This document shows, piece by piece, positions 1 through 7,235 of a DNA stretch of 11,932 bases. Where the stretch lies: contig DCXX01000079.1 of the NCBI GenBank assembly GCA_002329125.1, positions 1-11,932 on the forward strand. Reading direction: 5' to 3'. A model generated the notes under the pieces. It was not told the DNA's origin, made no database searches, and saw only the letters and a program-made list of their open reading frames with translations. This DNA comes from Fidelibacterota bacterium UBA2125 (GTDB lineage: Bacteria > Fidelibacterota > Marinisomatia > Marinisomatales > S15-B10). The translations under genes were made by a program, and so were the position numbers. Positions within the stretch are counted from its first letter, which is position 1. Every line of letters begins with the position of its first letter.

Positions 1-159
1 GTGAATGTGCTTGAGAATAATGTCCAGACAGCTGGTTCACATACCGTTCAATGGAACGGAACTGACCTTTCCGGTCGGCCTGTGTCCAGTGGAGTGTATC
101 TCTATACTCTGGAAAGTGGTAATTTCACCATGACAAAGAAAATGATCCTTATGAGATAA
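1..159 (+). CDS. Secreted protein, C-terminal T9SS sorting-domain fragment (5' end outside window)
   Basis: The frame is open from the first base and stops with TAA at 157-159, so only the last 52 residues of a longer protein are visible. They read as the end of a FlgD-like/T9SS type A C-terminal domain: a beta strand with HTVQWNGTDLSGRPVSSG, then GVYLYTLESG and a basic, Met-rich end (TKKMILMR). In this family the tail directs an exported protein through the outer membrane via the type IX system and is usually removed or anchored at the cell surface. Nothing is visible of the functional part of the protein. It is followed by a strong terminator, so it closes its own transcription unit. The GTG at position 1 is an internal valine codon, not a supported start. 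The next gene carries the same kind of tail, which supports the reading. Confidence 0.8.
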   Translation: MNVLENNVQTAGSHTVQWNGTDLSGRPVSSGVYLYTLESGNFTMTKKMILMR

Positions 160-189
160 CTCATTTAATCATTCTGAATGGTTAACTCT

Positions 190-224
190 AAAGGGGCAGG
201 AACCTGGTTCTTGCCCCTTTTTTT
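190..224 (+). terminator. Rho-independent terminator
   Basis: Positions 190-203 pair with 207-220 as a 14-bp stem with one G-T wobble (199/211) and a 3-nt loop. A run of seven T (218-224) follows. The stem contains GGGGC paired with GCCCC. It lies about 30 nt after the stop codon at 159 and before the chitinase start, so it ends the upstream transcription unit and implies a separate promoter for the chitinase gene. Confidence 0.9.
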
Positions 225-256
225 ATTCTGTTTCGTTTCATAATGTCGGTTCGTTG

Positions 257-1612
257 ATGTCAAGAGAAAGAATTATCATATTCGCCACTGTTGTAATAAT
301 GATGACTATCTCTCCTGTTACTGTCGTTGGAGAGAAAATGGTTATCGGATATTATCCTCATTGGTTAAAAAGCGATCTCCCACCTGAGAAAATTGACTTT
401 AACCATCTGACTCATATTATTCATGCATTTGCCTGGCCAAATAGTGATGGAACTCTGTCAACATATGCAGGAATGATAGATGCGGATCTGAATTATCAGG
501 TTCATCTTGGTGGTAAGCAAATTCTTGTTTCTTTAGGCGGTTGGGGTAATTCTACAGCATTCGTCGACGTTACTGGCGACGCTTCTCTCAGATCCACTTT
601 CATCTCCAATATTATCAGTTTCATTCAACAAAACGATTATGACGGTGTGGATATTGACTGGGAGTTTCCATCCACTTTATCAGACAGAGAAAATTTGACG
701 CTTTTCATATCTGAGCTTCGATCTGCATTAGATATAATTGACACTGGATATCTACTATCAATGGCCATTAGTTCTGGTAATTGGTATGGTCAATGGTTTG
801 ATTACGAGAAACTGGTCAATATGTGCGACTGGTTTGGCGTTATGACTTATGATTTTCATGGGGCCTGGTCCAGCCATGCAGGCCATAATTCACCCATTTC
901 ATCACCCACAAATTGCAGTGACGGTTCCGTTGAAACTGCATTGAGCTATCTTCGTGACCAGAGATACATCCCATCCACGCAATTGGTACTCGGGATCCCG
1001 TTCTATGGTAAAATGTTTAATGCTCCCGTATTGTATGAGTCTTTTACCGGCGATGTTACCGATTTAGAGTACCGAAAAATTCCCTCATATATCAATGCTG
1101 ACTGGAGTCGCTTGTGGGACGATTATTCTAAAGTGCCTTATCTTTTGAGTAGTGATGCAACCAAACTCATCACATATGATGATTCCATCTCAGTGGGAAT
1201 AAAAACAGAAAAGGCAATCCAGGAAGATCTATCAGGAGTCATGATATGGGCAATTGGTCAGGATTTAAATAATGGTCGCCAACCTCTCTTGGAGGCAGTC
1301 GGGAACAGTATGCGGGCAGTATCTGTCATCAATAATATCCCCTCCCCAGAAACCATGAGGCTGTACAACAGTTATCCAAATCCATTCAACAGTAGTACCA
1401 CCATTCAATTCAGGATACCTCAAAATTCACACCTCACTCTGGATATTCTGGATATTAACGGCGGTATAGTTGAAAAACTCTTTTCGGGAAAATTGGAAAA
1501 GGGATCACATTTCGTTACATGGAATCCGCCTCATATCTCCAGCGGTATCTACTTTATGGTGCTACAATCGAATAATAATATTATGACGAATAAGCTGCTA
1601 TACATAAAATAG
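257..1612 (+). CDS. Secreted GH18 chitinase with T9SS sorting domain
   Basis: This is predicted to be an endo-acting glycoside hydrolase family 18 enzyme cleaving beta-1,4-GlcNAc linkages outside the cell. It has 451 residues from the ATG at 257; an in-frame TTG lies one codon earlier. Residues 1 to about 25 form a signal peptide (basic MSRER, then a hydrophobic stretch). The GH18 barrel spans about 28-350. It includes SLGGWG (92-97) and the catalytic DGVDIDWE motif (129-136), with E136 as acid/base and D132 and D134 intact. MTYDFHGAW (196-204) contains the conserved Tyr, and IWA near 330 is the last barrel strand with its substrate-stacking Trp. From about 369 a T9SS type A domain follows (YPNPFNSSTT, then SSGIYFMVL and a basic end). 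No clear Shine-Dalgarno is seen. NagX starts 4 nt after the stop, suggesting co-transcription. Activity on chitin rather than another GlcNAc glycan is inferred. Confidence 0.92.
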   Translation: MSRERIIIFATVVIMMTISPVTVVGEKMVIGYYPHWLKSDLPPEKIDFNHLTHIIHAFAWPNSDGTLSTYAGMIDADLNYQVHLGGKQILVSLGGWGNSTAFVDVTGDASLRSTFISNIISFIQQNDYDGVDIDWEFPSTLSDRENLTLFISELRSALDIIDTGYLLSMAISSGNWYGQWFDYEKLVNMCDWFGVMTYDFHGAWSSHAGHNSPISSPTNCSDGSVETALSYLRDQRYIPSTQLVLGIPFYGKMFNAPVLYESFTGDVTDLEYRKIPSYINADWSRLWDDYSKVPYLLSSDATKLITYDDSISVGIKTEKAIQEDLSGVMIWAIGQDLNNGRQPLLEAVGNSMRAVSVINNIPSPETMRLYNSYPNPFNSSTTIQFRIPQNSHLTLDILDINGGIVEKLFSGKLEKGSHFVTWNPPHISSGIYFMVLQSNNNIMTNKLLYIK

Positions 1613-1616
1613 AGCA

Positions 1617-2735
1617 ATGAGCTATAAAGCGGGAGAAAGAATCGTATCCCTTGATGCTTTCAGAGGGATCACTATTGCATTTATGATACTGGTTAATAAT
1701 CCGGGAAGCTGGAGTTATGTCTATTCTCCGCTTCGTCATGCCCAGTGGCACGGATGCACACCCACAGATCTTGTATACCCGTTCTTCTTGTTAATTGTAG
1801 GTACGGCCATGCGTTTCTCGTATTCCAGGTATGATTACAAGCCATCACCGTCTCTGGTGAAAAAGGTTATCTGGAGATCGGTCTCAATTTTTTTTATCGG
1901 AATCCTTTTGAATGCTTTTCCATTTATTCGCCAAAACTGGGATTGGTCCACCTTTCGAATCATGGGAGTTTTGCAACGAATTGGGATAGCTTACGGTCTG
2001 GCCTCTTTGGCTGTTCTCTACCTCCGGCCAAAAAAATTGTTCATTTCGTCCGGGGTATCTCTGTTGATTTATTGGCTGGTATTGTTTTTGTTCGGCACCG
2101 GTGATCCATATTCATTGGAGACTAATGCTGTTCGATTGCTTGATCTATGGCTTTTGGGTCCCAATCACCTATATATGGGAACGGGAATACCGTTTGAACC
2201 GGAGGGAATCCTGAGCACAGTTCCGGCCGTTGTAACAGTTATTATCGGTTATGCTGTAGGAAGGGTAATACAGAAAGAATCTGACAGGCATGTTGTTCTT
2301 CGAAAGTTAATCGTCTTCGGCCTTGCGGGAATTATGTCAGGAGTTGTTTGGGGATTACTATTTCCAATAAACAAACAGCTATGGACAAGCTCTTATGTTC
2401 TATATACCGGCGGCATCGGAACACTGTTTATGGCATTTTGCTATTGGCTTATCGATATGAATGGATTACAAAAAGTTGTCCGGCCGTTTGTTATTTTTGG
2501 TACAAATTCAATCTTTGTCTATGCCGCTTCACAACTTTGGGCAAAAATTCTCCTTAAGATCAATTTTCATTACAATGATAGAATGATTTCCGGAAAGGGT
2601 TATTTATATAATACAATCTTCCAACCACTTGCGGGAGACTTTAATGGGTCCCTCCTATTTGCTCTATCGCACGTGTTGGCTTTTTGGCTCTTGCTATACT
2701 GGATGTACAGAAAAAAGATTTTTATTAAGATTTAG
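1617..2735 (+). CDS. nagX: NagX/HGSNAT-like multi-pass membrane acyltransferase (COG4299, DUF5009-type)
   Basis: A 372-residue membrane protein of the heparan-alpha-glucosaminide N-acetyltransferase-like family. The N-terminal signature SLDAFRGITIAFMILVNN (11-28) is followed by LRHAQWHGCTPTDLVYPFF. His41 in RHAQWHG aligns with the active-site His of human HGSNAT (KHASWNG). Further family blocks are FEPEGILSTVPAV (193-205), NKQLWTSSYVL (252-262) and NSIFVY (297-302). About ten hydrophobic segments are spread over the length, as expected. HGSNAT transfers acetyl from acetyl-CoA across a membrane onto glucosamine ends. Bacterial relatives called NagX recur in predicted GlcNAc/chitin utilisation loci, but their reaction is not firmly established. 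The start 4 nt after the chitinase stop makes a two-gene operon likely. It ends 10 nt from the convergent NagB–PIG-L gene. The gene symbol rests on family resemblance and context. Confidence 0.85.
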   Translation: MSYKAGERIVSLDAFRGITIAFMILVNNPGSWSYVYSPLRHAQWHGCTPTDLVYPFFLLIVGTAMRFSYSRYDYKPSPSLVKKVIWRSVSIFFIGILLNAFPFIRQNWDWSTFRIMGVLQRIGIAYGLASLAVLYLRPKKLFISSGVSLLIYWLVLFLFGTGDPYSLETNAVRLLDLWLLGPNHLYMGTGIPFEPEGILSTVPAVVTVIIGYAVGRVIQKESDRHVVLRKLIVFGLAGIMSGVVWGLLFPINKQLWTSSYVLYTGGIGTLFMAFCYWLIDMNGLQKVVRPFVIFGTNSIFVYAASQLWAKILLKINFHYNDRMISGKGYLYNTIFQPLAGDFNGSLLFALSHVLAFWLLLYWMYRKKIFIKI

Positions 2736-2745
2736 CAATGGCAAC

Positions 2746-5070
2746 CTAAGAATTCCTTATTCGTCCCTCTATAAATTTCTCAAGACGTCGAGCTATTCTC
2801 AAAAATTCTTCTACATTCATTTCTTTCAAAAATAATGCGCCGTGAGCGGCCCTTAATCTGGGGTGACTATTTTGATACCAATAATCTCTTCCTAAAACCA
2901 ATTGAAGAGTCTGGATCTGTTCAACCCATATCTTTTGAACCAAATCACAGAACGGACTGTCAAGTTCATAACTCGGGAATGAAGCGTTTTTCTGACTTAA
3001 ATAACAGGTAAGAAATGTGTCCCGCAAGGCGGCCATAGAATTCAATGAAACTGGAACAATGATATCTGCTTCAGCCGGGTCAAATCGGGCCCAGACATTC
3101 CTGTATCCCCATATTTTGAGTTTTGTAAGGTCCGTCCCCTTTCCCCACATCCTTATAGCTTCAGCGATAGCCTGAAGTACCTTGTAATGGGTATCAGGCC
3201 CACTACCTTCAGGGTCCAAAGCCAGTGTTATGATAGTTGGCTCAATTTCGCGGAACTTATCCAAAATTGGAATAATGTCTCTTTGGCGTTCAGGATCTTC
3301 AGAAAAAATATCTCCTTGATAGAATCCTAATCGTAGGTGACTAACATCTTTGGTCTGAACACCATAATGAGACCATACAAGATCTTCTTCAAACTCTCGG
3401 ATCATTCCTTTCAGTCGTTGAACCTCCGGTGTGTTTTTTTCACCGCTATAGCAAGATAACAAATATTCGGTGACCTCATCCAATTTTCTTTTCAGCTCAT
3501 CTTTTGACTTAATATCATAAATCTTTACCAAGCATCGAACGATCCGATGAGACAATCCACGTTGACTCCCTTTAAAATTATTCGCTGCCATTCTATCAAG
3601 GTAATGGTAAACATCTTTGTCCCATTTATGCTTATAACCGTCATTGAAAAAATTGGGGTATTCAATCATCTGGATTAGTCCTTCATCAAACAACTGTCCC
3701 GTCGTTTCCAACACATCTACAATGTATTCGTTGGTGACGGCTGTGAATCCGGATGTTAATGTACAGAAATGATGCCTGTTCAGAGGGGACCTGACTAGGT
3801 GAGCAATAAACGGAAGATAACCAGTGGTAATATCATCGTGGTGAGGCCCTGTATGCAAAAATGACTCATTTTCCCGATTCTCCAGTCCCGCATTGATCTT
3901 TTTCTTCAATGAGTCTATCACGGTTTGTGCTGTATCACCGTTTAAATCAGGAATCAGAGATCCATTAATATCACTTTTAAAATCGTCCAACGTTAGTCGG
4001 GAGCCAAACTTGTTGACATTATAACAGAGATTAATAACGACTCGCTCTGTTTTTTCCTGATTCCATTCGTTGGTTTTGAGACTATGCATCACCACATCCT
4101 TCAGTTGGCACGCGGCACCTTCTGTCAGATAAAATCTCGCATTTACTAACTTCTGTAGAGCTGAAGCTGGATAATTGATATCAGGTTCAGATTCAACGGC
4201 ATCCTGAACAATAGTTGACTTGGCTTCCCCTGCGGCCATGATAATAGCAACCGCATCCTTGTTGTTTGTGATAGTTTCAAGACCAATGGTAATGACAAGG
4301 CGGTCTCTGGATATCTCTATTCCGCCCAGATCAACGGCCGCTGCTGCCTGGGTTTCAAAATTAGTTTCCATAAGCCTGGTAGCGGAATGATGATCAGAAC
4401 CTCTGATATTGAAAGCAATATGGCCATCTGGGCCAATGCCGCCAATAAAGAAACCTATCCCCCCCATATTTCGGATAGTGTCCTCATATTCACTGCACCA
4501 TTGGTCAACAAGATGAATTGTCCTCTGCTGCATCTCCTCCAATTTTGATTCTGGATCCCTGAATCTGAGTGTCAAATCCACATAATAATCCGGAAAAATC
4601 TCACTGAGACCAGCATTAGAATCTCTGGGTATTTCGTTACAATTTATTAAACAAGCACGGTCTTGATCCAAACCAAAACCATCTATGTAATAGTTCATGA
4701 CATAATTGAAAAACGAATTATGTTGATCCGGATTGATGGGGTAAAATTCATCTATCTGGACAAATTTGAGCCCCTTCAAATTGGGTTTCTTCTGTACATT
4801 GAGTCCGTAATCATTACGGATCAATTGAATCTCTTTTTTATCCCAATTAAGAAGAATTCGTTGTACCCATTTAATGAAATACTCTGGGGTCTTTCCTGTT
4901 GGTAAACTGATAACACCTTCTGGATTTTCAGACACCCACTCCAGAAACCGCAGTGCTGTTAATAGGCCAAGGTCCGGGAAATTGTTTACTGTGATAAACG
5001 GTATCCGTGCATACTCGTTGGGGTAGGATGAGGATTTAAAGAAGGATTTTTCGACCAATGAAGTAAACAC
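2746..5070 (-). CDS. NagB (glucosamine-6-phosphate deaminase)–PIG-L/LmbE deacetylase fusion
   Basis: A 774-residue two-domain cytoplasmic protein without signal peptide. Residues about 25-330 are a NagB/6-phosphogluconolactonase fold: SLPTGKTPEY (55-64, phosphate loop), QIDEF with D107 matching E. coli NagB D72, and GGIGPDGHIAFN (210-221) with D215 and H217 matching D141 and H143. AGEAKSTIVQ (280-289) carries a Lys matching K208. Residue 222 is Ile where E. coli NagB has catalytic-triad Glu148. Residues about 400-690 resemble PIG-L/LmbE zinc deacetylases: TGPHHDD (407-413) replaces the AHPDD motif, and GPDTH (624-628) probably supplies the distal ligand. This architecture is known in Bacteroidota as NagB-like proteins (BT_0258 type). 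As I recall those are around 660 residues, so this one seems longer. Inferred role: GlcNAc-6-P deacetylation plus GlcN-6-P deamination. The GTG start follows an in-frame TAA directly and has a good ribosome binding site. Confidence 0.88.
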   Translation of the reverse strand: MFTSLVEKSFFKSSSYPNEYARIPFITVNNFPDLGLLTALRFLEWVSENPEGVISLPTGKTPEYFIKWVQRILLNWDKKEIQLIRNDYGLNVQKKPNLKGLKFVQIDEFYPINPDQHNSFFNYVMNYYIDGFGLDQDRACLINCNEIPRDSNAGLSEIFPDYYVDLTLRFRDPESKLEEMQQRTIHLVDQWCSEYEDTIRNMGGIGFFIGGIGPDGHIAFNIRGSDHHSATRLMETNFETQAAAAVDLGGIEISRDRLVITIGLETITNNKDAVAIIMAAGEAKSTIVQDAVESEPDINYPASALQKLVNARFYLTEGAACQLKDVVMHSLKTNEWNQEKTERVVINLCYNVNKFGSRLTLDDFKSDINGSLIPDLNGDTAQTVIDSLKKKINAGLENRENESFLHTGPHHDDITTGYLPFIAHLVRSPLNRHHFCTLTSGFTAVTNEYIVDVLETTGQLFDEGLIQMIEYPNFFNDGYKHKWDKDVYHYLDRMAANNFKGSQRGLSHRIVRCLVKIYDIKSKDELKRKLDEVTEYLLSCYSGEKNTPEVQRLKGMIREFEEDLVWSHYGVQTKDVSHLRLGFYQGDIFSEDPERQRDIIPILDKFREIEPTIITLALDPEGSGPDTHYKVLQAIAEAIRMWGKGTDLTKLKIWGYRNVWARFDPAEADIIVPVSLNSMAALRDTFLTCYLSQKNASFPSYELDSPFCDLVQKIWVEQIQTLQLVLGRDYWYQNSHPRLRAAHGALFLKEMNVEEFLRIARRLEKFIEGRIRNS

Positions 5071-5077
5071 TTATTTT

Positions 5078-5082
5078 CTCCC
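5078..5082 (-). promoter_or_regulatory. Ribosome binding site fixing the GTG start of the NagB–PIG-L gene
   Basis: On the minus strand GGGAG stands 7 nt upstream of GTG (5070-5068). The codon immediately before the GTG is an in-frame TAA (5073-5071), so no upstream start is possible and the next candidate is a TTG four codons in. The core Shine-Dalgarno at normal spacing makes the GTG the likely true start. Other genes in the window, such as the chitinase and nagX, lack an equally clear site. Confidence 0.7.
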
Positions 5083-5349
5083 AAACATACAGAGCTCTAA
5101 AGTTACCTCTCAACGAATCAGTATTCAGTATGAAATGCTGTGCTCTGGATTGGATCAAAGGTTAAATGATTTTCAATCGTACTGTATCAGCTATTAACAC
5201 AATATAAAAGGATCATAGTTGCACGTTTGTTCTGATATTCTTTCCTAGAGAGAATCCCATGAAATAGAAACCACATTCATTTAGTTTTTACTTGAATTAT
5301 TATGCATCAATTGTAAACTATTGATATCGAGAATTTGCCTAATTATTAT

Positions 5350-5378
5350 TTGACATTCGCCTAAATTAACCATCTGAT
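5350..5378 (+). promoter_or_regulatory. Possible sigma-70-like promoter for the FG-GAP lipoprotein gene
   Basis: TTGACA at 5350-5355 is a perfect -35 consensus. A 17-nt spacer leads to TCTGAT at 5373-5378, which matches TATAAT at four of six positions. Transcription would start near 5385, almost on the upstream GTG candidate at 5389. That favours the internal TTG start at 5455 with a leader of about 70 nt. Promoter consensus in this lineage is unknown to me (Bacteroidota use a different one), so this is a weak call. Confidence 0.25.
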
Positions 5379-5454
5379 TTTCCTTTATGTGTTGCTGGTG
5401 GAGGCTGACAATAGCAGACATTTAGACGGCACCTGGAATAGAAACCATACTATA

Positions 5455-7176
5455 TTGATCTCCCACCAAAAATATATTATAAACTTTACTGCATTTATAT
5501 TTTGCCTGCTATTATTCTTGGGTTGCGGTAAATCTAATAGTGATAAAGACGTGCTTAAATCACAATACTCAAGCGAAATAAAATTCAAAGATGTTACGGA
5601 AGAAGCTGGGTTGGGTGAATTCAAGCATGAAAACGGTGCATTCGGTGCTAAATGGTTTCCCGAATCAATGGGTGCAGGTGGTGGTTTTATAGATTTCAAT
5701 AACGATGGATTTGAAGACATACTACTTGTTGCTGGAAACAATTGGCCTGAAAAAAATGATACCATTGTCTCAGCTTTAGAACTTTATAAAAATGATGGAT
5801 ATGGATTTTTTTCAAATGTCACTACTGATGCTGGGTTAGGTGGTATAAATGCTTACGGCTTTGGAATTTCTGTTGCCGATTATGATAATGACAATGATCA
5901 GGATTTCTTTTTTACCACTCTAAATGAAAATATGTTTTTTAGGAACAGCTCAGGGTATTTTATTGAAGTTAGTAGGGAGATTGGAATAATAAGCGAACAC
6001 AAAATAAGCACTTCTTCAATTTTTTTTGATGCTGATAAAGATGGTTTTTTAGATCTTTATGTGGGTAACTATATAGATTGGTCACCGGAGACCGACATTT
6101 GGTGTACGTTTCAAGGAAAAAAAGGTTACTGTACTCCAGACGTGTATAATGGCGCTCCTAGCCGTTTTTATCAAAACAATAGAGATGGGACATTTTCTGA
6201 CAAATCTTCTGAGTCTGGATTTTTGCCTGCACCAGGCAAAACATTAGGGGTTGCTGAATTAGACCATAACAAGGACGGATGGCCAGATCTCGTTGTAGCT
6301 AATGACTTGGAACGGGATTTACTTTATGAGAACAACCGTGACGGCACCTTTACTGAAAAGGGGGTGTCAACCGGAATGGCATATGATCCAATGGGAAAAG
6401 CCCGAGCCGGTATGGGTGTTGATGCTGGGATTGTTGATCAAACTGGAGAAGTCACAATCTTTGTGGGGAATTTTCAGGATGAAATGTTCAGTGTTTACAG
6501 ACATACACCTGATGGTTTTTTTTCCGATTATGCGGAAATATCTAAACTTGGAAGAGAAAGTTTAAAAGTTCTTACTTTTGGCTTATTTCTCATTGACGTG
6601 GAACTTGATGGAGATCTTGATCTATTTGCGGTGAATGGTCATATACAAGTAGAAGATGCAAGCGTCAATAGTGACTTTCAATTCAAGCAGCTACCGCAGC
6701 TTTTTTTAAATAATGATAATGGAATATTCAATTTATTTCAGGGATCCGAAAATAGTGTTTTTAATAAACCGATTGTAGGCAGGGGCGCAGCTTTTGCCGA
6801 TTATGATAAAGATGGAGACTTGGATATTTTAATCACCGAAAATGCTGGACCTGTGCACCTTTGGAGAAATGATCTTTATAACGAATCTAGTAGGTCTAAC
6901 AATAATTTCTTGAGAGTGGAGCTTCAAGGTAGTATCAGTAACCGTGATGGAATTGGTTCTTTAATAGAATTGTTCGCAGGCGATAAAACATTCTCTCATC
7001 GTATACGTACTGGTTCCTCTTATTTATCTCAATCAGAAAAAGTAGCTACCTTTGGTCTTTCTGATGCAACAATCATTGATTCATTAAATATTTACTGGCC
7101 TAGTGGTACACTTGATACTTACAGAAATCTTATCCCTAATAAACAATTAATTATTATCGAAGGCGAAAATCTATAA
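5455..7176 (+). CDS. FG-GAP/VCBS repeat lipoprotein with ASPIC/UnbV C-terminal domain (CRTAC1-type)
   Basis: This is predicted to be an exported lipoprotein with a calcium-binding beta-propeller. From the TTG at 5455 it has 573 residues and starts with a normal lipoprotein signal: a short basic n-region, FIFCLLLFLGC, and lipobox Cys at residue 24. The open frame extends to a GTG at 5389 (595 residues), but that puts the Cys at 46, which is long for a lipid signal. Numbered from the GTG, Asp-rich FG-GAP loops occur at DFNNDGFED (102-110), DYDNDNDQD (164-172), DADKDGFLD (214-222), DHNKDGWPD (292-300), DVELDGDLD (403-411) and DYDKDGDLD (471-479). About 505-592 is the ASPIC/UnbV domain (IGSLIELFAG, then LNIYWPSG). 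Members serve in surface binding or adhesion; the ligand is unknown. The gene is clearly AT-richer than its neighbours (17 G+C in the 60 bases 5761-5820), so later acquisition is possible. It is convergent with the MORN gene. Confidence 0.85.
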   Translation: MISHQKYIINFTAFIFCLLLFLGCGKSNSDKDVLKSQYSSEIKFKDVTEEAGLGEFKHENGAFGAKWFPESMGAGGGFIDFNNDGFEDILLVAGNNWPEKNDTIVSALELYKNDGYGFFSNVTTDAGLGGINAYGFGISVADYDNDNDQDFFFTTLNENMFFRNSSGYFIEVSREIGIISEHKISTSSIFFDADKDGFLDLYVGNYIDWSPETDIWCTFQGKKGYCTPDVYNGAPSRFYQNNRDGTFSDKSSESGFLPAPGKTLGVAELDHNKDGWPDLVVANDLERDLLYENNRDGTFTEKGVSTGMAYDPMGKARAGMGVDAGIVDQTGEVTIFVGNFQDEMFSVYRHTPDGFFSDYAEISKLGRESLKVLTFGLFLIDVELDGDLDLFAVNGHIQVEDASVNSDFQFKQLPQLFLNNDNGIFNLFQGSENSVFNKPIVGRGAAFADYDKDGDLDILITENAGPVHLWRNDLYNESSRSNNNFLRVELQGSISNRDGIGSLIELFAGDKTFSHRIRTGSSYLSQSEKVATFGLSDATIIDSLNIYWPSGTLDTYRNLIPNKQLIIIEGENL

Positions 7177-7235
7177 CTAATTATCTCAATGACAGTTAAA
7201 GAATAAAGTAGTGTAATTCAGTTGGGGGGTATGAG

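Larger units (their letters stand above)
5071..5388. other. Divergent intergenic region between NagB–PIG-L fusion and FG-GAP lipoprotein
   Basis: About 320 nt of AT-rich sequence separates two divergent genes and must hold both promoters. I see no RNA gene, no long open frame with a recognisable product and no convincing large hairpin. A short direct repeat (CAGTATT then CAGTATG) lies near 5120-5133. The minus-strand ribosome binding site and a possible plus-strand promoter are listed separately. If the FG-GAP gene starts at the downstream TTG (5455), the non-coding stretch grows to about 384 nt. Confidence 0.6.

Noticed and set aside
243..257. Four-codon ATG frame ending on the chitinase start (TGATG overlap)
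   Set aside because: Too short to support, no ribosome binding site, and such overlaps are frequent by chance.
5387..5425. Twelve-codon plus-strand frame starting ATG with tandem Cys-Cys-Trp-Trp, resembling a leader peptide
   Set aside because: No ribosome binding site and no attenuator hairpins follow; the downstream gene is not an amino-acid biosynthesis gene. Most likely chance.
5385..5765. Minus-strand open frame of 126 codons
   Set aside because: It is antisense to the lipoprotein signal and first FG-GAP repeats; the Ser/Pro/Asn-rich product is typical of a shadow frame.
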